From an uncultured Bacteroidales bacterium (GTDB lineage Bacteria > Bacteroidota > Bacteroidia > Bacteroidales > UBA932): DNA of 43,994 nucleotides. The notes beneath the pieces were generated by a model. It did no database searches, was not told the DNA's origin, and was given only the letters and a program-made list of their open reading frames with translations. The DNA lies in the NCBI GenBank assembly GCA_946055165.1, contig CAMGFA010000011.1:1-43994 (forward strand), given 5' to 3'. The translations under genes were made by a program, and so were the position numbers. Position 1 is the first letter of the stretch, and each line of letters starts with the position of its first letter. Shown in pieces: positions 14,169-22,212 of the stretch.

Positions 14169-15437
14169 TTAGTTATTAGTAATTTTTATCCAGTTCAACT
14201 TGACCGGGAATGCGGTTGTGCCGGTCAAGGACAATTTGTGTTTTCCCTTTGTCATAGGGATTTTCACTGTTGTGTTGGCCCAGGCATACTCCGTATTGGC
14301 CAACTCCAGAATACCAAGGGACTTACCGTCCAGAGAAACACTCAAAGGGCTCTCGTAATAGGTATTGTATCGGAACTCAACAGTATATGTAGCATCCGAA
14401 GGCAGTTCTATCTGATAATCCACCACAACTCCTTGCTTCAGATTGTTCAACTCCAGTATGCCTTTTTCGTCGCTGCATATCGCTGCGCCCACGGCGCCGC
14501 TGGCAGATCTGTAATGTTCGGCAGGAATCACCTGACCCACAGTGTAGTACAAATCAGGGTCCTGGGTGGAAAGATTGATGTAAATCTTGCCAAGATCGGT
14601 GAGTCCGAAAGGCTTTGAACCCTGAAGCAGCGAATTGTGGCACTGGGCATCGCCGTTGCCTCGAGGGATGAACCAGGCATAGCGGAACACATCCGGATCG
14701 GCCTCAAGCAAATTCACGGCCTCAACCATGTATGCTGCCTGAGCCTCGGCGGAGATGTTGTTGCTGGCCCAGTTGCAGAACTCGGTGAGCCAGATAGGCT
14801 TGCCGTACTTCTTGAACTTGTCCAGATAGTTCTTCATCGCATTGGCCGATCCCATATAGCAGTGGATGGCAATTCCGGCAACATCGTCCAAGCTCACGCC
14901 CGGCTGGGCGAAAAACTCGTCGAGCCACTTCCAAGGGTCGTTGTAATCGGCCAGGGTGCCATAGTTCATTGCAGGAGCCACTATCTTCATATTCAGCTCT
15001 TTGGCTATGGCCACAAGGCGAGGCCAGTCTTCAGCGGCCTTCGAAGGAACCATATTGGCCTGGTCCGTAAGGTTGGGCTCGTTATAGGCCAATATATATT
15101 CGCACTCGGGATGGGCCTGCTTGAAGGCACGGAAAGTGTCCTCATTCCAGTTCGTATTCCAGACCATAGGATAGTACTCCAGACCGAACTCTTTGAAATA
15201 GCCAAACGCCTCTGCAGAAGTTCCGGAAGACCAGTTGTAGGACCAGCAGATTCCGGGAGCAAGCAAAGTGATGTCGTTCTCCGGGAGCTGTGCAAAGCTG
15301 AAGCTTACGCCCCTCTTGAGGCTTCTTGCCTGGAGGCCTTGATAGTCAAGAGCTCCCGAAACAGAAGCTTCTTCCTTCACGCAAGCGCAAAGGGCCGAAA
15401 GGGAGAGAAGAACAGCTGCAATGGAATTAACTTTCAT
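14169..15437 (-). CDS. GH128-type endo-beta-1,3-glucanase lipoprotein
   Basis: A protein of 422 residues with a lipoprotein signal ending at Cys19 (LCAC). Residues 42-280 form a glycosyl hydrolase of the GH128 (Asl1-like) TIM-barrel family: WSYNW (65-69), the acid/base Glu120 in YILAYNEPN and the nucleophile Glu219 in IWLTEFCNWA, with IAIHCY between them. Residues about 330-422 form a carbohydrate-binding-like beta-sandwich (YTVEFRYNTYYESPLSV ... KHKLSLTGT ... NWIKI) of the CBM6/CBM35 style. The enzyme would cut beta-1,3-glucan at the cell surface. It lies 4 nt after GH16 and 4 nt before the small protein gene in the same operon. Confidence 0.85.
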   Translation of the reverse strand: MKVNSIAAVLLSLSALCACVKEEASVSGALDYQGLQARSLKRGVSFSFAQLPENDITLLAPGICWSYNWSSGTSAEAFGYFKEFGLEYYPMVWNTNWNEDTFRAFKQAHPECEYILAYNEPNLTDQANMVPSKAAEDWPRLVAIAKELNMKIVAPAMNYGTLADYNDPWKWLDEFFAQPGVSLDDVAGIAIHCYMGSANAMKNYLDKFKKYGKPIWLTEFCNWASNNISAEAQAAYMVEAVNLLEADPDVFRYAWFIPRGNGDAQCHNSLLQGSKPFGLTDLGKIYINLSTQDPDLYYTVGQVIPAEHYRSASGAVGAAICSDEKGILELNNLKQGVVVDYQIELPSDATYTVEFRYNTYYESPLSVSLDGKSLGILELANTEYAWANTTVKIPMTKGKHKLSLTGTTAFPVKLNWIKITNN

Positions 15438-15441
15438 AAAC

Positions 15442-16464
15442 TTACTTCGAATAAACTTTCACGTAATCAACATACATCGATGCTTCGGAACCTGCCGCAG
15501 GCAGAGCGCTGATTGCAGCGGCATTTGTAATGCCCGTAAAATAGCCGCCCACTGCAAGATTGAAGAGAATAAAGAAGTCGTGGTGGAAATAGTATCCGGT
15601 TCCCCAGTCATCGTCTTTCGAGGTGATTCCCATCTCATAATAAGGCGCCACACCCGGGTTTTTGTCATAATCCACGTACATCTTTACGGAAGAAGCATCC
15701 CATATAAGAGTAAAGAGGTGATATTCACCATCCTGCAAAGAATAGGACCAGGTGCTGCTGCGAGCATAGTTAGGGTAGGCCCAGTTGCCGCCGCCAACAT
15801 CCTTGTAGTAGCCCCAGTGACAGGCTCCGTTGAAATAGCGGTCCTGGGTTCCGGCCGATATTCCACTGGCATTGCCCATTTCGAGAATGTCGATCTCTCC
15901 GCAGCGGGGCCAGCCTACCTTATCGTAGTCATTGCCCATCATCCAGAAAGCCGGCCAGAGTCCGTTCTGCGTTTTCGGCAGCTTTATCAGAGCCTCCACC
16001 TTTCCATAGGTGAATGATTTCCTGCCTTTGGAATTGATTCGGCCCGATGTAAAGGCCTTACCTCCGAACGATTCGCGCTTTGCAGTGAGGATGAGACAGT
16101 TGCGTCCGCTCTCCTGGTCTTTTCCGACCGATACGTTCTCGGCACGGTAGTACTGCAATTCGGCGTTTCCGCCACCGTCACCGTTCACTTCGATGTTCCA
16201 GACCGATCCGTCAAGAGTACTGCCATCGAAAAGATCCTCCCACAGGAGTTTGTAGCCGTCGCTGACGGCAGAAGATCCATTTTGAGAAGGAGCAGTACCT
16301 TCCTGAGGATTGTCTTGAGGGTCGTCCTTAGGGTCTTCAGTTGTCTCATTCTGGTCCTGCGAGGAGCCTCCGGGCCCAATAATGCCGATATGGATGGGTC
16401 CGAAGGATTCACAGGCATTTACCAGGAACGCCAGAGCAATTGCTGCAAGTGTTTTCCTGTACAT
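15442..16464 (-). CDS. GH16 laminarinase-type lipoprotein
   Basis: A protein of 340 residues. The signal peptide ends at Cys18 (VNAC), and a low-complexity Asp/Pro/Asn/Gln linker (35-65) separates the lipid anchor from the catalytic domain. The GH16 signature ExDxxE is complete: Glu190-Ile-Asp192-Ile-Leu-Glu195, nucleophile first and acid/base last, preceded by LWPAFWMMG, a usual laminarinase block. The C-terminal MYVDYVKVYSK is the standard end of the GH16 jelly roll. The likely substrate is beta-1,3- or mixed-linked glucan. Together with the neighbouring GH128 it defines the target of this locus. It follows the small lipoprotein by 16 nt. Confidence 0.9.
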   Translation of the reverse strand: MYRKTLAAIALAFLVNACESFGPIHIGIIGPGGSSQDQNETTEDPKDDPQDNPQEGTAPSQNGSSAVSDGYKLLWEDLFDGSTLDGSVWNIEVNGDGGGNAELQYYRAENVSVGKDQESGRNCLILTAKRESFGGKAFTSGRINSKGRKSFTYGKVEALIKLPKTQNGLWPAFWMMGNDYDKVGWPRCGEIDILEMGNASGISAGTQDRYFNGACHWGYYKDVGGGNWAYPNYARSSTWSYSLQDGEYHLFTLIWDASSVKMYVDYDKNPGVAPYYEMGITSKDDDWGTGYYFHHDFFILFNLAVGGYFTGITNAAAISALPAAGSEASMYVDYVKVYSK

Positions 16465-16480
16465 AAGCGGGAAGTGTCAA

Positions 16481-17248
16481 CTATTTCTTGTAGAAGAAGA
16501 TGGCGTCCACATCAAGGGTGGTTCCGGCAACACCGCCGCTGAGAACGGAAACGATGTTGACAGGCTTGCTTGACACAGTGTAGTCAAGACCTGCATCAGC
16601 AAGGCTGACCTCATACTCATTCCATTCATTAGCCTCGAAAGCACCGCTTACAGGAGCAATGGCAGTGTATGCCACGCCCTGATCCTCAAGCGAACCACTT
16701 CCGACAGCAAACTTGTAGGTGCTGTCATTCCAGGTAAGGATGATGATATGAGCTTTTCCTACAGGGCCCTTGTATGCAATGTGGAATTTCCAGTTGGCAA
16801 GATCTGAAGAGTTGGCAACAAACGCTGGAGTATCCAACTCATTTTTCCAACCGGCACCGGACCAGCCCACATTGGTAACAACGAGAGATGTCCACTCTGC
16901 AGCCTCTCCATAGCAGTTAAGACCGGAGCATACACCACCTTCATAGGTTTTTTCCCAAACATACAGGAAACGGGTAACATCATCAGGACCATAGTTTGCC
17001 TTGATTTTGCCACCAAGACCTGCGGCAGAATATTCGTCCAAAGTAAGAACAACATACTCGGAACCGCTCAAAGAAGATGCAGCATCTTCATTTCCACCGT
17101 TTTCTCCACCGTTTTCTCCTCCATTCTCATTTCCATCACCCGGTTTGAGAATGTTCTCATCTTCATTGCTCGATGCCGGTTGGCAAGAAGCAAAAACAAG
17201 AGATGCGGCACAAACTACTGCTGCAAAAATAGAAAATGTTCTTTTCAT
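16481..17248 (-). CDS. Surface lipoprotein, putative glycan-binding protein
   Basis: A protein of 255 residues. The signal peptide ends at Cys22 (FASC), followed by a flexible linker with GGENGGENGG repeats (40-52). The rest is one strand-rich domain with many Trp and Tyr residues (WSGAGWKNELDTPAF, WKFHIAYKGPVGKAHIIILTW, FEANEWNEYEVSLADAG), which resembles a carbohydrate-binding jelly roll. Its place directly after susD is where SusE/SusF-like or SGBP-B proteins sit in other loci, so a surface glycan-binding role is inferred from position and composition. No catalytic motif is visible. Confidence 0.7.
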   Translation of the reverse strand: MKRTFSIFAAVVCAASLVFASCQPASSNEDENILKPGDGNENGGENGGENGGNEDAASSLSGSEYVVLTLDEYSAAGLGGKIKANYGPDDVTRFLYVWEKTYEGGVCSGLNCYGEAAEWTSLVVTNVGWSGAGWKNELDTPAFVANSSDLANWKFHIAYKGPVGKAHIIILTWNDSTYKFAVGSGSLEDQGVAYTAIAPVSGAFEANEWNEYEVSLADAGLDYTVSSKPVNIVSVLSGGVAGTTLDVDAIFFYKK

Positions 17249-17275
17249 AATGATTTTGTTTTAATTGGTTATTTA

Positions 17276-18913
17276 TTAATATTTTGGATTCTGTTCTATT
17301 CCACCCAGACGAATTTCTTCGACCGGGATTGGGAACAATTCGTGTTTTCCTTTCACAAATGGGCTTATATGGGTCTTGACCTCATCGCTTTCAGATTCAG
17401 CATAAGCAGTCATTACTTCGGCAGCAATACCCCAACGGCAGAGGTCGTACCAGCGGTGGCTTTCCATTGCCAGTTCCACCCTCCTTTCGTGACGGATGGC
17501 CGCCATAAGATCATCGGCATTGTCCTGCAGCTGATGCATGGCATAGGCCTGGGAATAATCCGGGATTTGATAGTTCGGGAATTCAGGCAGTATGTCTTCG
17601 GAGCCTCTGGCGCGTGCACGCACCTTCTCAAGATAAATCTTGGCCTCAGCAGAGTTAGAGCAGCGCAGTGCAGCTTCGGCATACATCAGATATACATCGG
17701 CCAGACGGATAACTATCATATTGATAGGAGAACGGGAATCGTGGCTGTCTTCCAGAACAACATAATCGGAACCCTGCATAATGGAACGTTTCACGCAGAG
17801 ATGCGGATTGCCCAGATAATACTCTTCCACTTGGTTGACCACCTGCTCTTCGGAAGGGGTGTAAACGCAAGAGGCAAGCCTTGGGTCCGAAGCCTCGAAT
17901 TCGTCGATCAGATTCTTGGTAGGATGATTGAATCCCCAACCCACGGAGCTGAAGGCATTGGAGCGGGAGCGGATGAGAACAGTGGCGAAGGTTCCGCGGG
18001 AGAATCCGTTGCCCTCGCCGTAGTCCGACATTCCTTCGGCCATATACTGAACTTCGAAAACCGATTCAGGACCGTTCTCTCCCTCAAGGGTGAAATTGTC
18101 GGCGTAATCGGGACAAAGGGTGTATTCCGCAGCCTGGTCGGAGAGGAAACGCGTTCCCCAGGAATAGGCATCGGAATAGAAAGCGCTGCCGTCGAGTCCG
18201 TTGTTGCGAAGATAGTCGGCATAGTAGAGATTAGCCTTGAGAAGCATGGCCTGTGCGGCGCCCTTTGTTGCCCGGCCAAGTTCTTCTGCAGCGAGGGCGC
18301 TCTTATTGAGCAGCTTTGCCTCGGCATTTTTCAAATCGGAAAGAATCTGGGCATAAACATCATCCACGCTGGCGCGAGGCTGCTTCCAGTTGCCGGCACT
18401 GTAAATCGGCTCCGTTACCAGAGGAACTCCTCCGTAAAGACGCACAAGCTTGAAATAGTAATTTGCTCTGAGGAAGTAGGCCTCTCCCATAAGACGGTCT
18501 TTGAGAAGCTGGGTCAAATCGCCTTCCACTTCCATCTTGGCTATCTGTTCCAAAGCCAAATTGGCCCTTGCAATACCCTGGTACTGAGCGCGATAGTATT
18601 GGAGTACTATTTCGTTGTTGGAAATTGCACGGAAGTTCTCCAAATCGTAGCTGGCCGCCATGTCATTGGTATTCTGCCCGCCTTTGAGAGCATCGTCCGA
18701 CATTATGTCGCCAATGAAGAACTCGGAATAATAGGTATTCTGGTACTCCCACATAAGTGGAACATAGGCAGCATTGACCACCTGAACAGCCGTCTGGGCA
18801 CTCGTAAAATAGTCCTCGACACGGTTGGTCATTGGACCGTCTTCCCTAAGCCAATCGTTGCAGGAACAAAGGCACAGGCCCGCAAGCAGAATGAAAGAAT
18901 ATCTTGTTTTCAT
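17276..18913 (-). CDS. susD: SusD/RagB-family nutrient-binding lipoprotein
   Basis: A protein of 545 residues, the usual length. The lipoprotein signal ends at Cys18 (LCSC), followed by the typical NDWLREDGPMTNRVEDYFTSAQTAVQVVNAAY start. Mid-protein blocks GEAYFLRANYYFKLVRLYGGVPLVTEP (147-173) and PINMIVIRLADVYLMYAEAALRC, and the C-terminal IRHERRVELAMESHRWYDLCRWG, are the standard SusD/RagB signatures. SusD forms the lid of the SusC transporter and captures the oligosaccharide outside the cell. It starts 12 nt after the susC stop. The gene symbol denotes the family; this is not the starch-system gene itself. Confidence 0.95.
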   Translation of the reverse strand: MKTRYSFILLAGLCLCSCNDWLREDGPMTNRVEDYFTSAQTAVQVVNAAYVPLMWEYQNTYYSEFFIGDIMSDDALKGGQNTNDMAASYDLENFRAISNNEIVLQYYRAQYQGIARANLALEQIAKMEVEGDLTQLLKDRLMGEAYFLRANYYFKLVRLYGGVPLVTEPIYSAGNWKQPRASVDDVYAQILSDLKNAEAKLLNKSALAAEELGRATKGAAQAMLLKANLYYADYLRNNGLDGSAFYSDAYSWGTRFLSDQAAEYTLCPDYADNFTLEGENGPESVFEVQYMAEGMSDYGEGNGFSRGTFATVLIRSRSNAFSSVGWGFNHPTKNLIDEFEASDPRLASCVYTPSEEQVVNQVEEYYLGNPHLCVKRSIMQGSDYVVLEDSHDSRSPINMIVIRLADVYLMYAEAALRCSNSAEAKIYLEKVRARARGSEDILPEFPNYQIPDYSQAYAMHQLQDNADDLMAAIRHERRVELAMESHRWYDLCRWGIAAEVMTAYAESESDEVKTHISPFVKGKHELFPIPVEEIRLGGIEQNPKY

Positions 18914-18925
18914 CGCAAATCCCGA

Positions 18926-21900
18926 TTAAAAGTTAATATTGATTCCGAGCATAAAGGTTCTTGACTGAGGATAGTTGCCGTAGTCCACACCGCCACCAAC
19001 TTCAGGGTCGTAACCGCTATAGCCCGTGAGAGTGAAGAGATTGTTGGCACTCAGATAAAGTCTGCATCTTGACATCGAGAGTTTGGAGCTCAGGCTCGAA
19101 GGAAGGGTATAGCCCAGTTGCAGGGTCTTGAGTCGCAGATAGGCGCCCTCTTCCACAAATCGGCTGTTGTTCTCGGTGTTCATAGGATTGGAAGATGCGT
19201 TCGGAATGGTACCGTTCGGATTGGTCTCGCTCCAGGCATCTCTCATAGTGGTACTCAGGGTAGCTTCATTTCCAGTACCTTCTGTGCGCAGGCGGAGGGC
19301 ATTGTAAATCTGGTTGCCCCAAACACCCTGGAGGAAGAGCTGGAAGTCAAAGCCTTTGTACTCGGCTCCAAGATTGAAGCCGTAGGAGAAATCCGGGAAA
19401 GGATTGCCTAGAGCGGTCTTGTCGGCCTCGTCTATCTTTCCGTCCTGGTTCAGGTCACGGTAGCGGGCATCACCAACATTGTATCCCAAAGCGGCGTCAT
19501 CGGCCCAGAGATGCTCTGCAATTTCTTCTTCTGAACGGTAAAGGCCTTCGAATTCATAGCCCCAGAAGGTGTAAAGAGCATAGCCTTCGTCGCAGACAGT
19601 GCGGTCGCCCCAGACTTTTTCTCCCCCGTTCAGCTTTGTGAGCTCGTTGTGGACGTAGGAAAGATTGGCCGTGAAACTGTATGCCAAATCCCCTATCTGG
19701 TCTTTCCAGCTGAGGCTGAGTTCTGCACCGGTATTGCTGACCTGACCCACATTTGCAGTGGCGCTGTAGCGGTTGCCCACGTGTGCAGGAGCAGAGACGC
19801 TCAAAAGCATTTCCTTCGTGTCCCTTTTAAACACATCGATATTACCGCTAAGTCTGTTTCCAAGGAAGGAGAAGTCCAGACCTGCATTGATCTGCTCTGT
19901 GCTCTCCCACTTTCCTCCGGCGTTCACATAGGTGAGGATAGTTGCACCGGATGCTATTTCCGAAGTCTGGCCCAGAGGATAGCCTACAAAGGTAGGGCCC
20001 GTGTTGAACATTGTGAGCAGGAAGGCATTTTCAGAAATCTTGTCATTGCCGATTCTTCCCCATCCGAAGCGCAATTTCAGATCGTCAAGGGCACCATCGG
20101 AAGGCATCCAGTCCTCCTTTGAAACACGCCAGGCTGCGGCAAGGGACGGGAAGTAGCCCCAGGTATGCTCCTTGAATTTGCTGGAGCCGTCGGCTCTGAA
20201 GTTGAGAGTGAGCATATAGCGGCTATCGTAGGAATAATGGGCTCGGCCGAGAAGGGAGAAACGTCTGGTCCTTCCGGCACTGTCGCCTGCCTCGTTGCGG
20301 TTCTGGGTGGTCTGGGACAGATACCAGTTAGTCTCCACCGGAGCAAGGATGTTGGAGCCGGAACCCGAAAGGGTTTCATAATTGTACTCTTCTGCCGTTT
20401 GTCCAAGCATAAGGTTGAAGGAATTCTTGCCCAAATCGAACATATAGGTAAGAGTGTTCTCAAGTATCATTGTCTGGTAGCGGCCCATACTCTTTTCGAG
20501 GAAGTTCATATCCATCTTGTCGTAATCGGAATACTTGTACGAATCCTTGAAAAGACGGTGGCGGGTATTGGTGAGGTCGAGACTCAGGTCACTCTTGAAA
20601 ATGAGATTCTTCACAGGAGTGAGTTCCAGATAGATATCTCCCACCCAGCGCTCCGTAATGTCAAGAGGGTGGGAGTGTGCAACCATGGAAAGCGGGTTGG
20701 TCACATTCTTGAAATTGGAAGCTGCACTGATTCTGCCGGAAAGGTCTTCGCCAAGAGAATTGTGGGCTCCGTTCGGGTAATAGGCAGGGTCCCAAGGGGC
20801 CATTGCTATGGCAGCAGAGAGAATGGAAGCGCCCGGAGAAGAGCTGTTGTTCATTGCGTTGCGACCCTGGGAGGTCATAAAGTTCAGATTCTCACCCAGC
20901 TTTATCCAGTCGTTGAGTTTGTGTGAGGAATTCATCCTGAGACTGAGTCTCTGATAATCAGAACCGATGATGGTGCCGTCCTGGTCGAACCAGCTGGCAC
21001 TCATACTCCAGTTGCTCTTCTCGTTACCTCCATTGGCACTGAGGTGATAGTTCTGGACAAGAGCAGTGCGGAACACCACATCCTGCCAGTCGGTATCGAT
21101 TCTGGAATAGTCCATATTGCTGGGATAGAAATTCGATTTTCCTATGAGATAACCTCTCACCCAGGCATCTATCCCCTTGTTCTGCAGGGTTGTCAACTGT
21201 TTAGGAATGCCGGAATTGGCTGCCAGATAAGTGGAGAACTCCTCAGCGTTCATAAGAGAGAGCTTGTTCCAGCGGTTCTGAAGGCCGGCATAGGCATCGA
21301 AACTGATGTTGACCTTTCCGTCCGATCCACCTTTGACGGTGGTTACGAGGATAACACCGTTTGCACCTCTGGAACCGTAAATTGCAGTGGCCGATGCATC
21401 CTTGAGAATTTCCGTGGAAGCGATGTCATTCGGGCTCAAAAAATTGATGTCATCTACAATAACTCCGTCCACTACATATATAGGAGAACTTCCGTTCACA
21501 GTACCGATACCTCTGATACGAACTTCTGCAGCAGCACCAGGCTGCCCGGAATTGGAGTTCACTGTAACACCTGCAGCCAAGCCCTGAAGAGCCTGGTCCA
21601 GACCGGATACAGGACTTTTCTGCAATTGATCTCCCTTGACCGATGCCACAGAGCCGGTGAGGTCACTCTTCTTGACCACACCATAACCGATGGCAACCAC
21701 TTCATCAAGCAACTGGGCATCGGGTTCAAGATATACATCGAGCTGTCCTGCATTTTTTACGACAATGCTCTTGCTTATGAAACCGATGGATGTGAAGGTA
21801 AGAGTCTCCCCCACTTTCACCTCTATGCTGTAGAGGCCGTCGAGATCGCTTGCAGTCATTGTACTGCTGCCCTCTACGACAACATATACTCCGGGAAGAG

Positions 21901-22006
21901 GAGAAGAATCGTCCGCAGCGTAAACGCAACCGTGGACTATAGGATTCTGGGCAGACACAACTATGCCTGCGAGCAAAGAAACAATAAAAAACAGGATTTT
22001 TCGCAT
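18926..22006 (-). CDS. susC: SusC/RagA-family TonB-dependent outer-membrane receptor
   Basis: A protein of 1026 residues. The ATG at 22006 gives a clear signal peptide (MRKILFFIVSLLAGIVVSAQ). A CarboxypepD-reg-like domain follows (about 25-100), then a TonB-box-like LDEVVAIGYG, the plug domain with DQALQGLAAGVTVNSNSGQPGAAAEVRIRG and SPIYVVDGV, and a long beta-barrel ending in a terminal Phe (FMLGININF). There is no N-terminal STN domain, so it does not signal through an anti-sigma factor; this fits control by the divergent sensor. It would import beta-glucan oligosaccharides. It is the first gene of the operon, with a TAGGTTTG box upstream. Confidence 0.95.
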   Translation of the reverse strand: MRKILFFIVSLLAGIVVSAQNPIVHGCVYAADDSSPLPGVYVVVEGSSTMTASDLDGLYSIEVKVGETLTFTSIGFISKSIVVKNAGQLDVYLEPDAQLLDEVVAIGYGVVKKSDLTGSVASVKGDQLQKSPVSGLDQALQGLAAGVTVNSNSGQPGAAAEVRIRGIGTVNGSSPIYVVDGVIVDDINFLSPNDIASTEILKDASATAIYGSRGANGVILVTTVKGGSDGKVNISFDAYAGLQNRWNKLSLMNAEEFSTYLAANSGIPKQLTTLQNKGIDAWVRGYLIGKSNFYPSNMDYSRIDTDWQDVVFRTALVQNYHLSANGGNEKSNWSMSASWFDQDGTIIGSDYQRLSLRMNSSHKLNDWIKLGENLNFMTSQGRNAMNNSSSPGASILSAAIAMAPWDPAYYPNGAHNSLGEDLSGRISAASNFKNVTNPLSMVAHSHPLDITERWVGDIYLELTPVKNLIFKSDLSLDLTNTRHRLFKDSYKYSDYDKMDMNFLEKSMGRYQTMILENTLTYMFDLGKNSFNLMLGQTAEEYNYETLSGSGSNILAPVETNWYLSQTTQNRNEAGDSAGRTRRFSLLGRAHYSYDSRYMLTLNFRADGSSKFKEHTWGYFPSLAAAWRVSKEDWMPSDGALDDLKLRFGWGRIGNDKISENAFLLTMFNTGPTFVGYPLGQTSEIASGATILTYVNAGGKWESTEQINAGLDFSFLGNRLSGNIDVFKRDTKEMLLSVSAPAHVGNRYSATANVGQVSNTGAELSLSWKDQIGDLAYSFTANLSYVHNELTKLNGGEKVWGDRTVCDEGYALYTFWGYEFEGLYRSEEEIAEHLWADDAALGYNVGDARYRDLNQDGKIDEADKTALGNPFPDFSYGFNLGAEYKGFDFQLFLQGVWGNQIYNALRLRTEGTGNEATLSTTMRDAWSETNPNGTIPNASSNPMNTENNSRFVEEGAYLRLKTLQLGYTLPSSLSSKLSMSRCRLYLSANNLFTLTGYSGYDPEVGGGVDYGNYPQSRTFMLGININF

Positions 22007-22027
22007 TTGTTCCAGTGTTATTTTTTG

Positions 22028-22035
22028 CAAACCTA
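22028..22035 (-). promoter_or_regulatory. -7 promoter box of the susC operon
   Basis: On the minus strand this reads TAGGTTTG, 21 nt before the susC ATG. The rest of the region to 22183 is very AT-rich and should hold the binding site of the divergent regulator; no obvious repeat could be fixed by eye. Confidence 0.5.
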
Positions 22036-22183
22036 CAAAATTCTAATCGTACATTACACATTTTACCTACACAAAAAACTCAACAATGTAAAATTAACAC
22101 CTCTACAAAGAGAAAAATAAAAATATGTTATATTATTTGAAATTAATTATTTATAAAAAGTATTACAATACAACAATAATTTT

Positions 22184-22191
22184 TATCTTTG
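22184..22191 (+). promoter_or_regulatory. -7 promoter box of the sensor/regulator gene
   Basis: TATCTTTG, 21 nt before the chosen ATG at 22213. It overlaps the upstream in-frame alternative start at 22189 and so supports the later start. Confidence 0.5.
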
Positions 22192-22212
22192 TACACAAGA
22201 AAAAATAGCCAG

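Noticed and set aside
17180..18964. Long plus-strand open frame opposite susD
   Set aside because: SusD on the minus strand has full family signatures; the opposite frame has no domain, promoter or sensible neighbours.
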